DNA from: Gemmatimonadota bacterium
GTDB lineage: Bacteria > Gemmatimonadota > Gemmatimonadetes > Longimicrobiales > Gaopeijiaceae
Direction: 5' to 3'
Length of the DNA stretch: 64,000 bases
NCBI GenBank assembly: GCA_028875075.1
Contig: JAPPGF010000007.1
Span: forward strand, 62,001 to 126,000
In this document: positions 29,085-37,472 of the stretch, piece after piece
Numbering within the stretch: the stretch's first letter is position 1
How the letters are laid out: each line of letters starts with the position of its first letter
Notes under the pieces: generated by a model
Seen by the model: only the letters and a program-made list of their open reading frames with translations
Told to the model about the DNA's origin: nothing
The model's database searches: none
Program-made: the position numbers and the translations under genes

Positions 29085-29737
29085 CGGACCTCTTGCCGAA
29101 GCGCGTACAGGAAGATGTTCACGCCCATTCGTAACGCCTGCTCGCGCTTCTGCGGAGCGTCTTGGTGGACGTCCGCGTCCTCCCAGCCGTCGCCCAAGTC
29201 CGTTTCATAGGTATACATTACGACGAGCCGGCCGTCGTAGAAGACGCCCAGAGCCTGTGGTGGCTTGCCGTCATGCTCGTGAATCTTCGGAATCCCCTCC
29301 GGGAACCGGTAGAAGATGTGGAAGACGGGATGGTCCACCGGAAGCTCGATCAGGTCCTGATCCGGGAAGACCTGCCGGATCTCGCGCCGGAACGACTCGT
29401 CCATCCCGTAGTTGTCGTCGGCGTGGAGAAAACCGCCGGCGAGCAGGTGAGCGCGCAGCGCCTGACGCTCGGCCGCAGACCAGGAGATATTCCCGTGACC
29501 CGTCATGTAGAGATACGGGTGATCGCTCAGCGTGGGGTCAAGCAGGCCGACCGTCGCCTCGCGCCCTGCGACCGCTAGACCCGTTCGGTCGCGGATCGCG
29601 GCGAGCAGGTTGGGGAGAGATGAGGGATTGGCGTACCAGTCTCCACCTCCTTCGTACCGCAGGCGGGTGATCGTCAGGGTCGTATCGGCCCATCCGCCGA
29701 TCGACAGGGCCGCCGTCGCGGCCAGGATCAGGGTCAT
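29081..29737 (-). CDS. DUF4159 exported protein
   Basis: A short signal peptide (MTLILAATAALSIGGWA) precedes the DUF4159 domain: ITRLRYEGGGDWYANPSSLP, PYLYMTGHGNISWSAAERQA, LRAHLLAGGFLHADDNYG, MDESFRREIRQVFPDQD and DHPVFHIFYRFPEGIPKI. The glycine-rich GHG...GGFLHADDN segment resembles the nucleophile region of amidotransferase-like folds but lacks a Cys nucleophile. The function is unknown. It is the first gene of the five-gene coupled run and begins 16 bases after the rsmI stop, so transcription may start further upstream. Confidence 0.85.
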   Translation of the reverse strand: MTLILAATAALSIGGWADTTLTITRLRYEGGGDWYANPSSLPNLLAAIRDRTGLAVAGREATVGLLDPTLSDHPYLYMTGHGNISWSAAERQALRAHLLAGGFLHADDNYGMDESFRREIRQVFPDQDLIELPVDHPVFHIFYRFPEGIPKIHEHDGKPPQALGVFYDGRLVVMYTYETDLGDGWEDADVHQDAPQKREQALRMGVNIFLYALRQEVR

Positions 29738-29753
29738 CGTACCCAGCCCCTCG

Positions 29754-30590
29754 TCACGAACCGATCTCGTGTACGATCTCGTACGCCAGATTGCGCGGCA
29801 GCCCGTGCCGCCGCGCGAGTTCGCGTGCCGCGTAGCTCGGGCGCAGCCCCTCGTCCAGCAGAGCCCGTGCGAGGCGCTGCGCGGCAGCGCGACCGCCGGC
29901 GTCCAGCGCGGGCCCCATCTCGGCCCGCCCCACCACCACCGTGACCTCGCCCTGGGGAGGACGCTCTTCGTAGTAGCTAAGGATTCCCGACAGTGTTCCT
30001 CTCCTAATCTGCTCGTGGACCTTGGTCATCTCGCGAGCCACCGCGGCCCTGCGCTCGGGACCGCAGGCCTCGATCAACTCCCGGATGAGAGCACCCAGCC
30101 GCTCCGGGGACTCGAACAGCACAACGGTCTCTTGGGACTTGCCGATCCGCCGGAGTAGCTCGCGCCGCTCCCGCCCCTTGCGGGGCGCAAATCCGAGGAA
30201 CGCGAAACGGTCGGCTGGAAGGCCGGAGGCGACCAGAGCGGCGAGCACGGCGGACGGTCCGGGAACCGGAACCACATCGTGGCCGGCCTCCACCGCGGCA
30301 CGAGCGACTCGCAGCCCCGGATCGCTCACGAGGGGCGTCCCAGCGTCCGAGACCAGTGCAAGCCGCTCCCCGGCGCGGAGCCAGTCGAGCACGTCGACGG
30401 TGCGGGCCGCCTCGTTGTGCTCGCGCACCGATACGACCGAAGGCCGGATACCCAGGTGCCTCAGCAGAACGCGTGTCCTGCGCGTGTCCTCGGCTAGCAC
30501 GCGGTCCACCTCGCCCAGTACGCGTTCGGCGCGCCGGGTGAGGTCTTCCAGGTTGCCAATCGGGGTTGCGACCAAATATAGGATGCCCAG
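29754..30590 (-). CDS. rsmI: 16S rRNA (cytidine-2'-O)-methyltransferase
   Basis: RsmI methylates C1402 of 16S rRNA with SAM. Motifs are clear: LYLVATPIGNLEDLT, VLAEDTRRTRVLLRHLGI, ALVSDAGTPLVSDPG, VPVPGPSAVLAALVASGL, FLGFAPRKGRERRE and VVLFESPERL. The first standard start in frame is TTG 30575, but that would begin inside the first beta strand. A CTG at 30590 gives LGILYLVATPIGN, aligned with the usual MGTLYLVATPIGN, so I place the start there. No ATG, GTG or TTG exists further upstream in frame. Confidence 0.9.
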   Translation of the reverse strand: MGILYLVATPIGNLEDLTRRAERVLGEVDRVLAEDTRRTRVLLRHLGIRPSVVSVREHNEAARTVDVLDWLRAGERLALVSDAGTPLVSDPGLRVARAAVEAGHDVVPVPGPSAVLAALVASGLPADRFAFLGFAPRKGRERRELLRRIGKSQETVVLFESPERLGALIRELIEACGPERRAAVAREMTKVHEQIRRGTLSGILSYYEERPPQGEVTVVVGRAEMGPALDAGGRAAAQRLARALLDEGLRPSYAARELARRHGLPRNLAYEIVHEIGS

Positions 30591-30695
30591 TCTCGTCTCA
30601 ATGGCGGGAGGTCGCTCGGAGGAACCGCTGGAAGATCGCGTCCGGTCGAGGCGAGGGCGAACAGACGGCGAGCCGCCTGACCGCGCCGGCCCGCC

Positions 30696-31037
30696 TCAGG
30701 CTGCCAGGTGCTGCTTGATCTTCTCCTCCAGGTGGGGGCGCGGAACTGCGCCGACGACTTTGTCTACGACCACGCCGTTCCTGAAAAAGAGCACGGTCGG
30801 GATGGAGCGCACACCGAACTGGCTGGCGGTCTGAGGGTTAGAGTCCACATCCAGCTTGCCGACACGAAGGCCCCGGTCCGCGTAATCCTCGGCCAGCTGC
30901 TCAATAAGCGGGGCGATGAGCCGGCACGGGCCGCACCAAGCCGCCCAGAAGTCGACCATGGAGAGCTCATCCCGGTCCCGGACTTCCTCGCCAAAATTCG
31001 TGTCGGTGATCTCGAGGACCTTGCCGTCTGCAGCCAT
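30696..31037 (-). CDS. trxA: Thioredoxin
   Basis: A 113-residue thioredoxin with the redox motif WAAWCGPCRLIAP, VDFWA before it, VGKLDVDSNPQTASQFGVRS and the cis-proline segment SIPTVLFFRNG. The ATG at 31037 has a good site (AAGGAG, about seven bases before). It reduces disulfides of cytoplasmic proteins using thioredoxin reductase. The gene is divergent from the epimerase remnant and is followed after about 105 bases by rsmI. Confidence 0.96.
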   Translation of the reverse strand: MAADGKVLEITDTNFGEEVRDRDELSMVDFWAAWCGPCRLIAPLIEQLAEDYADRGLRVGKLDVDSNPQTASQFGVRSIPTVLFFRNGVVVDKVVGAVPRPHLEEKIKQHLAA

Positions 31038-31107
31038 TGCGTTCTCCTTAGGTCGCACTTCTCTCAAGTAAGTCTGACGCGTGTCGTCTCGTGCCTTCGC
31101 CCCGAAC

Positions 31108-31528
31108 ATGAACACACTCGATCTGGCCCACGTCGCGATCGCGGTGTCCTCGCTCGAGGAGGCGCTCAAACTCCACGGGTCCCTTGCCGGGGTCCCTCCC
31201 ACTGAGCCCGAGACGCTGCCCGAGCAGGGGGTCAGAGTCGTGTTCGTCGGCCAAGTCGAGCTGTTGGAGCCGCTCGCTCCAGATACCCCGGTCGGACGCT
31301 TTCTCTCCCGCCGCAGCTCCGGTCTCCATCATATCGCCTACCGCACCTGCGACATCGACCGCGAGCTGGAACGACTTGCGGCTCCAGGCTTCGAGCGGAT
31401 AGACAGAACCCCGGATCGGAGCCCGCGGACACCGGGTGGCGTTTCTCCAACCGAAGACGTCCAGCGGCGTGCTAGTGGAACTGGTAGAGCACACATGGGC
31501 GTCAGCTCCGCTCGACTCGCCCGGCTAG
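31108..31528 (+). pseudogene. mce: Methylmalonyl-CoA epimerase, interrupted by a one-base frameshift
   Basis: The enzyme racemises methylmalonyl-CoA in propionate or branched-chain breakdown. From ATG 31108 the first frame gives LAHVAIAVSSLEEALKLHG, LPEQGVRVVFVG, VELLEPLAPDTPVGRFLSR and GLHHIAYRTCDIDRELERL. At about 31413-31420 the frame shifts by one base; the other frame continues GARGHRVAFLQPKTSSGV and LVELVEHTWASAPLDSPG, ending at TAG 31526-31528. The metal ligands (both His and the Glu in LVELVEH) survive. Either a recent mutation or a sequence error would explain it. Confidence 0.8.
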
Positions 31529-31582
31529 CCATCTGCTCCCAGAGCCCGGGACAATCGACGCGGTGGCCGGCCCGCCTCGCCC

Positions 31583-31613
31583 CGCCGCCGGGTCGTCGCA
31601 CCGGCCGGCGGCG
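31583..31613. terminator. Possible bidirectional hairpin terminator
   Basis: CGCCGCCGG (31583-31591) pairs with CCGGCGGCG (31605-31613) around a 13-base loop. It lies between the convergent mce remnant and clpB. There is no T-run on either side, so it would be a GC-hairpin type or only incidental. Confidence 0.35.
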
Positions 31614-31639
31614 TGGCACCCATACTCGTGCGGCCGCGC

Positions 31640-34303
31640 TCAAGGACCCGCCTCCGAGCCTGCTTGCCCGGCACTCGCGCCGACTCCCCCGGCCGCGTCC
31701 GCTGCCACCTCGAAGGTGAGCGCACTCAGGTCAGAGTTCACGGCCACGCGCAGCACTGCGCCTTCCGGGATGTCCTCTCCGAGCACGCGCAAGGCGAGCG
31801 GATCCTGAAGCTGGCGTTGGATAGCCCGTTTGAGGGGTCGAGCGCCAAAAGCCGGATCGTATCCTTCACGTGCGAGGAATTCCTTCGCGGCCTCGCTTAC
31901 CGCGAGACGGAATCCGAGTTCGACGGTCAACCGTTCGACTCGCCTCAGCTGCAGGTCGACGATGCGCTTGATCAGCGCCTGCGAGAGCGGACGGAATACG
32001 ATGATGTCATCCACACGGTTCAGGAATTCCGGCCGGAACCGGCGATGGAGCTCCCGGTTCACGTCGTCCTCGAGACGCTTGTGCTGCTCGTCGGTCTCGA
32101 GCCCTCCGGCGCGCTGCAGGATCATGTGGCTGCCAATGTTCGACGTCATGATGACGACGGTGTTGCGGAAGTCCACGGTGCGGCCCTGTGAGTCGGTGAG
32201 CCGTCCGTCGTCCAGAACCTGCAGAAGCACGTTGAATACGTCTTGGTGCGCCTTCTCGATTTCGTCGAACAGCACCACCGCATGTGGCCGGCGGCGCACG
32301 GCCTCGGTGAGCTGCCCCCCCTCCTCGAAGCCCACGTAACCGGGGGGAGCACCGATCAGGCGTGCCACGGCGTGTTTCTCCATGTACTCCGACATGTCCA
32401 TGCGCGTCATCGCGCGCTCGTCGTCGAAGAGGAACTCGGCGAGAGCCCGCGCGGTCTCCGTCTTGCCGACGCCGGTGGGCCCCAGAAAGATGAACGAGCC
32501 GACCGGCCGGTCGGGATCCTGTAGCCCCGCACGCGCCCGGCGTACCGCGTTCGCCACCGCTCGCAGAGGATGGTCTTGACCGACGACCCGAGCCGCCAGC
32601 AGGGACTCGAGGTGCGCAAGCCGCTCGCGCTCGCTCTCGACCATGCGGCTCACTGGGATCCCGGTCCATTCCGCCACCACCATCGCGATATCGTCGGCGT
32701 CTACTTCTTCCTTCAAGAACTTCCCCTCGGCCTGTAGCTCGTCCAGATCACGCTCGGCCTCCGCAATGTCTTGCTGCTGGCGCGGTAGCTCCCCGTACTG
32801 GATCTCCGCCGCCCGCTGCAGATCCCCGGTACGCGTCGCGCGCTCGGCTTCCACCTTGAGTTCGTCGACCCGCTCCTTGAGGGACTGCAGCTTGCGGATC
32901 TGCGTTTTCTCCGCCTTCCAGCGGGCCTTCATTCCCGTGCTCTGCTCCTGCAGCTTGGATAGTTCGGCGGCGATCACGGCACGCCGCTCCACAGCTGTCT
33001 TGTCCTTCTCTTTGGCGAGTGCCTGCCTTTCGATCTCGAGCTGTGTGATCCGCCGCTCCACTTCGTCGATTTCCTGGGGCATCGAATCGATCTCGATGCG
33101 GAGCCGGCTTGCGGCCTCGTCCATGAGATCGATGGCCTTGTCGGGCAGGAAACGGCCTCCGATGTAGCGGTCCGAGAGCTTCGCCGCCGCGATCAAAGCC
33201 TGATCGGTAATACGAACGCCGTGATGTACCTCGTATCGCTCCTTGAGCCCGCGCAGAATCGCCACGGCATCGTCAACAGACGGCGGCCCCACCAAGACCG
33301 GCTGGAAGCGCCGCTCGAGGGCCGGATCTTTCTCGATGTGTCTTCGATATTCATCGAGCGTGGTGGCACCGACGACGCGGAGTTCCCCGCGTGCGAGCGG
33401 CGGCTTCAGCATGTTTCCAGCGTCGACGGCACCTTCGGCACTGCCGGCACCCACAATGGTGTGCATCTCGTCGATGAACACGACGTAGCTTCCTTGGGAT
33501 TCGGTGATCTCCTTGATCACCGCCTTCATGCGCTCTTCGAACTCGCCCCGGTACTTGGTGCCCGCAAGCATCGCCGGGATGTCGAGCTGGAGGAGCCTCT
33601 TGTCGGCGAGGGAACTTGGGATGTCCCCGACGATCATCCGCTGCGCAAGACCCTCCACGATGGCGGTCTTCCCCACGCCCGCCTCGCCGATCAGAACCGG
33701 GTTGTTCTTGGTGCGGCGGGCGAGAACTTTGATGACTCTTCGAATCTCGTCGTCACGACCGATCACCGGGTCAAGCTTGCCCTGGCGGGCGAGCGCCGTC
33801 AGATCCCGGCTGTAGCGATCGAGCGCACGGTACTTGTCTTCGGGGCTTTGATCGGTGACCCGATGGCTTCCTCGCACCGATTCGAGCGCCTTTCGTACCG
33901 TGTCGTGCCCGGCGCCGACGTCACGAAGCACACGGCCGGCATCGTCCTTCTCCCGGGACAGCGTCAGCAGGAGATGTTCGGTCGAAACGTATTCGTCGCC
34001 GAGCGAATGTGCCACGGAATCCGCGTCGTCCAGGGCCCGGCTTAACTCGCGGGAGAGCGGCGGATCTGCTCCGCCCTCTACCCGCGCACGCTTCGCCAAC
34101 GCCTCCTCTGTGCGCTGCCGAACGAGCGGGATCCGCACACCTAGCTTCTGAAGCACCGGGATCACGATCCCTTCTTCCTGGCCAAGCAGGACATGGAGCA
34201 GGTGGACGCCCGCGATCTCGGGATGACCCCGCTGACGAGCCTCCTTGGACGCGTCTTGAACCGCCTCCGCGGCCTTCACGGTCAACCGTTCGGCGCTTAG
34301 CAT
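31640..34303 (-). CDS. clpB: ATP-dependent chaperone ClpB
   Basis: ClpB is a hexameric disaggregase that works with DnaK. All parts are present in 887 residues: the Clp N domain repeat (about 1-145), the first AAA+ domain ([29 protein letters not shown]), the regulatory coiled coil ([15 protein letters not shown] to [13 protein letters not shown]), and the second AAA+ domain ([53 protein letters not shown]). The C-terminal [13 protein letters not shown] tail is low-complexity. ATG 34303 has only a weak ribosome-binding site; no clear heat-shock promoter is visible in the adjoining gap. Confidence 0.97.
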   Translation of the reverse strand: MLSAERLTVKAAEAVQDASKEARQRGHPEIAGVHLLHVLLGQEEGIVIPVLQKLGVRIPLVRQRTEEALAKRARVEGGADPPLSRELSRALDDADSVAHSLGDEYVSTEHLLLTLSREKDDAGRVLRDVGAGHDTVRKALESVRGSHRVTDQSPEDKYRALDRYSRDLTALARQGKLDPVIGRDDEIRRVIKVLARRTKNNPVLIGEAGVGKTAIVEGLAQRMIVGDIPSSLADKRLLQLDIPAMLAGTKYRGEFEERMKAVIKEITESQGSYVVFIDEMHTIVGAGSAEGAVDAGNMLKPPLARGELRVVGATTLDEYRRHIEKDPALERRFQPVLVGPPSVDDAVAILRGLKERYEVHHGVRITDQALIAAAKLSDRYIGGRFLPDKAIDLMDEAASRLRIEIDSMPQEIDEVERRITQLEIERQALAKEKDKTAVERRAVIAAELSKLQEQSTGMKARWKAEKTQIRKLQSLKERVDELKVEAERATRTGDLQRAAEIQYGELPRQQQDIAEAERDLDELQAEGKFLKEEVDADDIAMVVAEWTGIPVSRMVESERERLAHLESLLAARVVGQDHPLRAVANAVRRARAGLQDPDRPVGSFIFLGPTGVGKTETARALAEFLFDDERAMTRMDMSEYMEKHAVARLIGAPPGYVGFEEGGQLTEAVRRRPHAVVLFDEIEKAHQDVFNVLLQVLDDGRLTDSQGRTVDFRNTVVIMTSNIGSHMILQRAGGLETDEQHKRLEDDVNRELHRRFRPEFLNRVDDIIVFRPLSQALIKRIVDLQLRRVERLTVELGFRLAVSEAAKEFLAREGYDPAFGARPLKRAIQRQLQDPLALRVLGEDIPEGAVLRVAVNSDLSALTFEVAADAAGGVGASAGQAGSEAGP

Positions 34304-34444
34304 GATGGGACCGTCCGTTGTTAAATCGATCCAACGCCCTGCCCCGATGGCAGGCGCGTGATGTCCATCTGGAGCAAGTGTTCAACTTCCGGGCCACGCC
34401 TCGTGCGGAGGCCCGGAATGCGCCCGCCCGAACAGAATACAGAA

Positions 34445-34617
34445 CTCCCCTGGCGGGTGCCGGATTCGGAGGCGGACGCAAAGGCGGCGCGGGCCGCGGG
34501 CATAGGGTTTGTTGCGGTTCCGACGGGGACGACGCCGGGCGAGATACCGCCCAGCATGCACTCCGGGCCATGCTCGCGGGGGTAGGGGAGATCGTCTCCG
34601 CACTTCCCCGGCGGCCG
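34445..34617 (+). pseudogene. C-terminal remnant of a HAD-family hydrolase (phosphoglycolate-phosphatase type)
   Basis: In one frame the sequence VPDSEADAKAARAAGIGF followed by VAVPTGTTPGE matches motif IV and the last strands of HAD phosphatases (usually VGDSEADVKAARAAG). After a frame change GVGEIVSALP resembles the end of the domain. The N-terminal DxD motif and core are missing, and only about 140 bases separate it from the clpB start, so it cannot be functional. Confidence 0.45.
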
Positions 34618-34862
34618 GCTGTTCGGCTGGCTCGAAGATGGCAGCGCTCGACGCATCGCGCCGAGGCGCCCTCCGGTGCAGGAGAGCCGCAGCCCGGGTG
34701 CGGCTCCGCCCGCACCGTGCGCTCTGTCCGCGAACCGCCCCCCACTCGAGCCCCCGGGTGCGGTCCGACGCCCGGGCCGTCCGTGCGACCGCCCTGACCC
34801 AACGGCTTGTGAGCCCTCCCGCGGGTGGCGCGACCTCTGCGCCGGCCGGCGCCGGCGGATCG

Positions 34863-34891
34863 TTGACAGGGCCGGGACGGCCTAGGACTTT
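34863..34891 (+). promoter_or_regulatory. Possible promoter of the OPT transporter
   Basis: A perfect TTGACA at 34863-34868 is about 70 bases before the start codon. The -10 region is poor (GACTTT at 17-base spacing, TAGGAC at 14), so this is only a candidate. Confidence 0.25.
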
Positions 34892-34937
34892 GCGCAGCCG
34901 AACAGGCGAGGCAGCGACACCCAGAACGGGAGAGCCC

Positions 34938-36986
34938 ATGGCCACGGCCGAGCACGACGTCCAGCGGAAGGGACTGCCGCCTGAAGCGTACGAGCCGGTC
35001 CCGGGAGACCAGTATCCCTCCTACGTTCCAGCCGCACAGTCGGTCGGAGAGCTCACGGCCAAGGCGGTCGCGGTCGGCATCCTGCTCTCGATCGTCTTCG
35101 GCGCCGCCAATGCGTACCTCGGACTGCGAGTCGGACTCACGGTCAGCGCGTCGATCCCGGCAGCGGTGATGGCGGTGGCAGTCTTCCGGGTCTTGCGTCG
35201 GGGGTCGATTCTCGAGACCAACATGGTCCAGACGGTGGCCTCGTCCGGCGAGTCGCTGGCCGCAGGCGTGATCTTCACCCTTCCTGCGCTCTTCATCTGG
35301 CAGCGCGAAGACCCGACCGTCGTCGTGGACGTCGTCCAGGTCGGGGCAATAGCCCTCTTTGGTGGCCTGCTGGGCGTGCTGTTCATGATCCCTCTGCGTA
35401 GTTACCTGATCAGCCGCGAGCACGGCCACTTGCCGTTCCCCGAAGGAACGGCCTGCGCCGAGGTGCAGGTCGCCGGCCAAGTCGGCGGGAGCAAGGCCGC
35501 GCTCCTCTTCCAGGGGCTCGGAATCGGCGCGCTCTATCAGGTGCTCGCAAACGGCCGCGGGCTCGCGCTCTGGAACGAATCGCCCGCCATCAACCTCCCG
35601 CGAAAGGCCCAGCTCGGAGGGGACTTCACCCCCGAACTGCTCGGGGTCGGCTTCATCATCGGGCCGCGCATCGCGGCCATCATGTTCGGCGGAGGCGCGC
35701 TCGCCTGGCTGATCCTCATCCCGGCCATCGACATCTGGGGCGGCACCAGTACGGTCTATCCCGCCGCCGCGCCGATGAACACGCTGGCGTCAGGCGACAT
35801 CTGGAACAGCTACATCCGTTACGTGGGCGCAGGCGCGGTCGGCTTCGCGGGCATCGTAACCCTCGTCAAGAGCATGCCCACGATACTTGAGAGCTTTCGC
35901 CTCGGTTTCTCCAACATCGGAGGTGCGGGCTACGCCAGCGTGCCGCGCACCCAACAGGACCTGCCGTTCCGACTGGTCGGCGTTCTGGCGGCCCTCATGG
36001 CGCTGGCTATCTGGCTGTTCCCCGGAGTGCCCGTGAACCTCGTGGGCGCGGCCCTGATCGTGGTCTTCAGTTTCTTCTTCGTCACCGTCTCAAGCCGCAT
36101 CGTCGGCCTCATCGGGTCCTCGTCGAACCCGGTCTCCGGAATGACGATCGCCGCGCTCATCCTCACTTCCCTGATCTGGGTGGCGCTCGGCCTCAACGAC
36201 GGAACAACCGCCTCGAAGGCGGCCGTGCTCGCGGTCGGCGCCGTGGTGTGCATCTCCGCGGCGATGGCGGGCGACACATCCCAGGACTTGAAGACGGGCT
36301 TCCTGCTCGGCGCCACGCCCCGGCGACAACAGCTCGGAGAGATGATCGGTGTGATGGCGTCGGCCCTGGTGATGGGCTCGGTGCTGATTGTGCTCAATCA
36401 GTCGTACGGGATCGGCACGGCAGACGGCCTGCCCGCGCCGCAGGCCACGCTCATGAGTCTCGTGATCGACGGGGTGCTGGAGTCGTCGCTGCCTTGGGGC
36501 TTCGTCGTACTCGGCATGGCGATCGCGGCCATAGTAGAGTTCGTGCTCAGACAACCGGCGTTGGCCTTCGCGGTCGGGCTGTACCTCCCCATCTCGCTGA
36601 CCACGCCGATCATGGTCGGCGGTCTGATGCGCCTGGCGCTCACTCGGCGCTGGGAAGGCGAGACGGTGCCCGACGCAGACGAGGCGCCATCACCGGCGGG
36701 CCATTCCGGCACGGCGAAGCATCCCGTGGCGAGCGAAAAGAGGGAGCAAGGCGTGCTCTTCGCCTCCGGGTTGATCGCCGGGGCCGCGCTGGTAGGCGTG
36801 CTGATCGGTGGCATCATCTACGTTGTGACCCAGGCAACCGGCGATCCTACGGTCGCAAGTCGCTGGGTGATCGGCGATGACTGGTCGCATTTCTATCCCT
36901 ACTCCGCCGAGCTCATCGGGACAGCGTTGTTCGCGGGGCTATGCTGGCTCCTGTGGAGGGCGGCCAACCGGCGGCGCGAAGCGTGA
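34938..36986 (+). CDS. OPT-family oligopeptide transporter
   Basis: A 682-residue membrane protein with about 14-16 hydrophobic segments. Family features include YPSYVPAAQSVGELTAKAV near the start, LLSIVFGAANAYLGLRVG, VSASIPAAVMAVAVFR, ILETNMVQTVASSGESLAAG, FPEGTACAEV and SSNPVSGMTIAALI. OPT proteins take up small peptides, or in some cases metal chelates. ATG 34938 follows GGGAG at good spacing. Its stop overlaps the start of a small lipoprotein gene (GTGA), so the two are probably one operon; both are on the plus strand, unlike nearly all neighbours. Confidence 0.93.
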   Translation: MATAEHDVQRKGLPPEAYEPVPGDQYPSYVPAAQSVGELTAKAVAVGILLSIVFGAANAYLGLRVGLTVSASIPAAVMAVAVFRVLRRGSILETNMVQTVASSGESLAAGVIFTLPALFIWQREDPTVVVDVVQVGAIALFGGLLGVLFMIPLRSYLISREHGHLPFPEGTACAEVQVAGQVGGSKAALLFQGLGIGALYQVLANGRGLALWNESPAINLPRKAQLGGDFTPELLGVGFIIGPRIAAIMFGGGALAWLILIPAIDIWGGTSTVYPAAAPMNTLASGDIWNSYIRYVGAGAVGFAGIVTLVKSMPTILESFRLGFSNIGGAGYASVPRTQQDLPFRLVGVLAALMALAIWLFPGVPVNLVGAALIVVFSFFFVTVSSRIVGLIGSSSNPVSGMTIAALILTSLIWVALGLNDGTTASKAAVLAVGAVVCISAAMAGDTSQDLKTGFLLGATPRRQQLGEMIGVMASALVMGSVLIVLNQSYGIGTADGLPAPQATLMSLVIDGVLESSLPWGFVVLGMAIAAIVEFVLRQPALAFAVGLYLPISLTTPIMVGGLMRLALTRRWEGETVPDADEAPSPAGHSGTAKHPVASEKREQGVLFASGLIAGAALVGVLIGGIIYVVTQATGDPTVASRWVIGDDWSHFYPYSAELIGTALFAGLCWLLWRAANRRREA

Positions 36987-37312
36987 GATCCTGGGCGCTC
37001 GCGTCGCTCGCTGCCGTACTTCTCCTCGGGTGCCACGAAGACACCGACCCGTCTGGCGTGATCGGGCGCGAGGTGTTCATCACGACATGGGTTGATCTCC
37101 GGAACGCCGCCGCCGAGTACCGTGGTGGCGCCCTGCCCGAGTCCGAACGGACGCGCTTGTTGCGAGAGCGTGGCGTGAGCGAGGATCAACTGCTCGCATT
37201 CGTGGACACCCACGGTGAAGACCCCCGATATATGCTGGACATCTGGACGGAGGTGGAGCGGCGCATGCTGCCGACGCTCGACAATGACGGTACGGCTCCG
37301 ATGGACGGATGA
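36983..37312 (+). CDS. Small lipoprotein coupled to the OPT transporter
   Basis: From GTG 36983 the protein is 109 residues with a lipoprotein signal (VRSWALASLAAVLLLGCHED, lipobox LLGC). The mature part FITTWVDLRNAAAEYRGG, ERTRLLRERGVSEDQLLAFV and EDPRYMLDIWTEVERRML is helical and vaguely resembles DUF4296 proteins of Bacteroidota, in which a helix pair is followed by a 'leave-one-out' interface. The match is from memory and weak. The four-base overlap suggests that it works with the transporter. Confidence 0.65.
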   Translation: MRSWALASLAAVLLLGCHEDTDPSGVIGREVFITTWVDLRNAAAEYRGGALPESERTRLLRERGVSEDQLLAFVDTHGEDPRYMLDIWTEVERRMLPTLDNDGTAPMDG

Positions 37313-37472
37313 CGCCATCGGTTCCGAAAGGGGCGTTGGCACTGTCCTCCTCGGCGGCTTCGGTCGCTGAGGCGGAAGCGAGCCTGCGCAGCGTTCACGG
37401 GCTGCGGTCGACATCAACCTGACGCGGTGCAGCCGCGAGCATCGCCCCGGGCGCTCCCACGGCGGCGGGGTC

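Larger units (their letters stand above)
34304..34937. other. Intergenic stretch between divergent clpB and OPT transporter genes
   Basis: About 630 bases. It holds the HAD-hydrolase remnant described separately (34445-34617), a possible TTGACA box and the ribosome-binding site of the transporter. The open frame of the transporter extends back to 34509, but that part is Arg/Pro-rich and not coding-like. Confidence 0.5.

Noticed and set aside
33921-35480. A 519-codon minus-strand frame spanning the clpB start and part of the OPT gene
   Set aside because: It crosses two real genes in the wrong frame, is Arg/Gly-rich and has no family motif.
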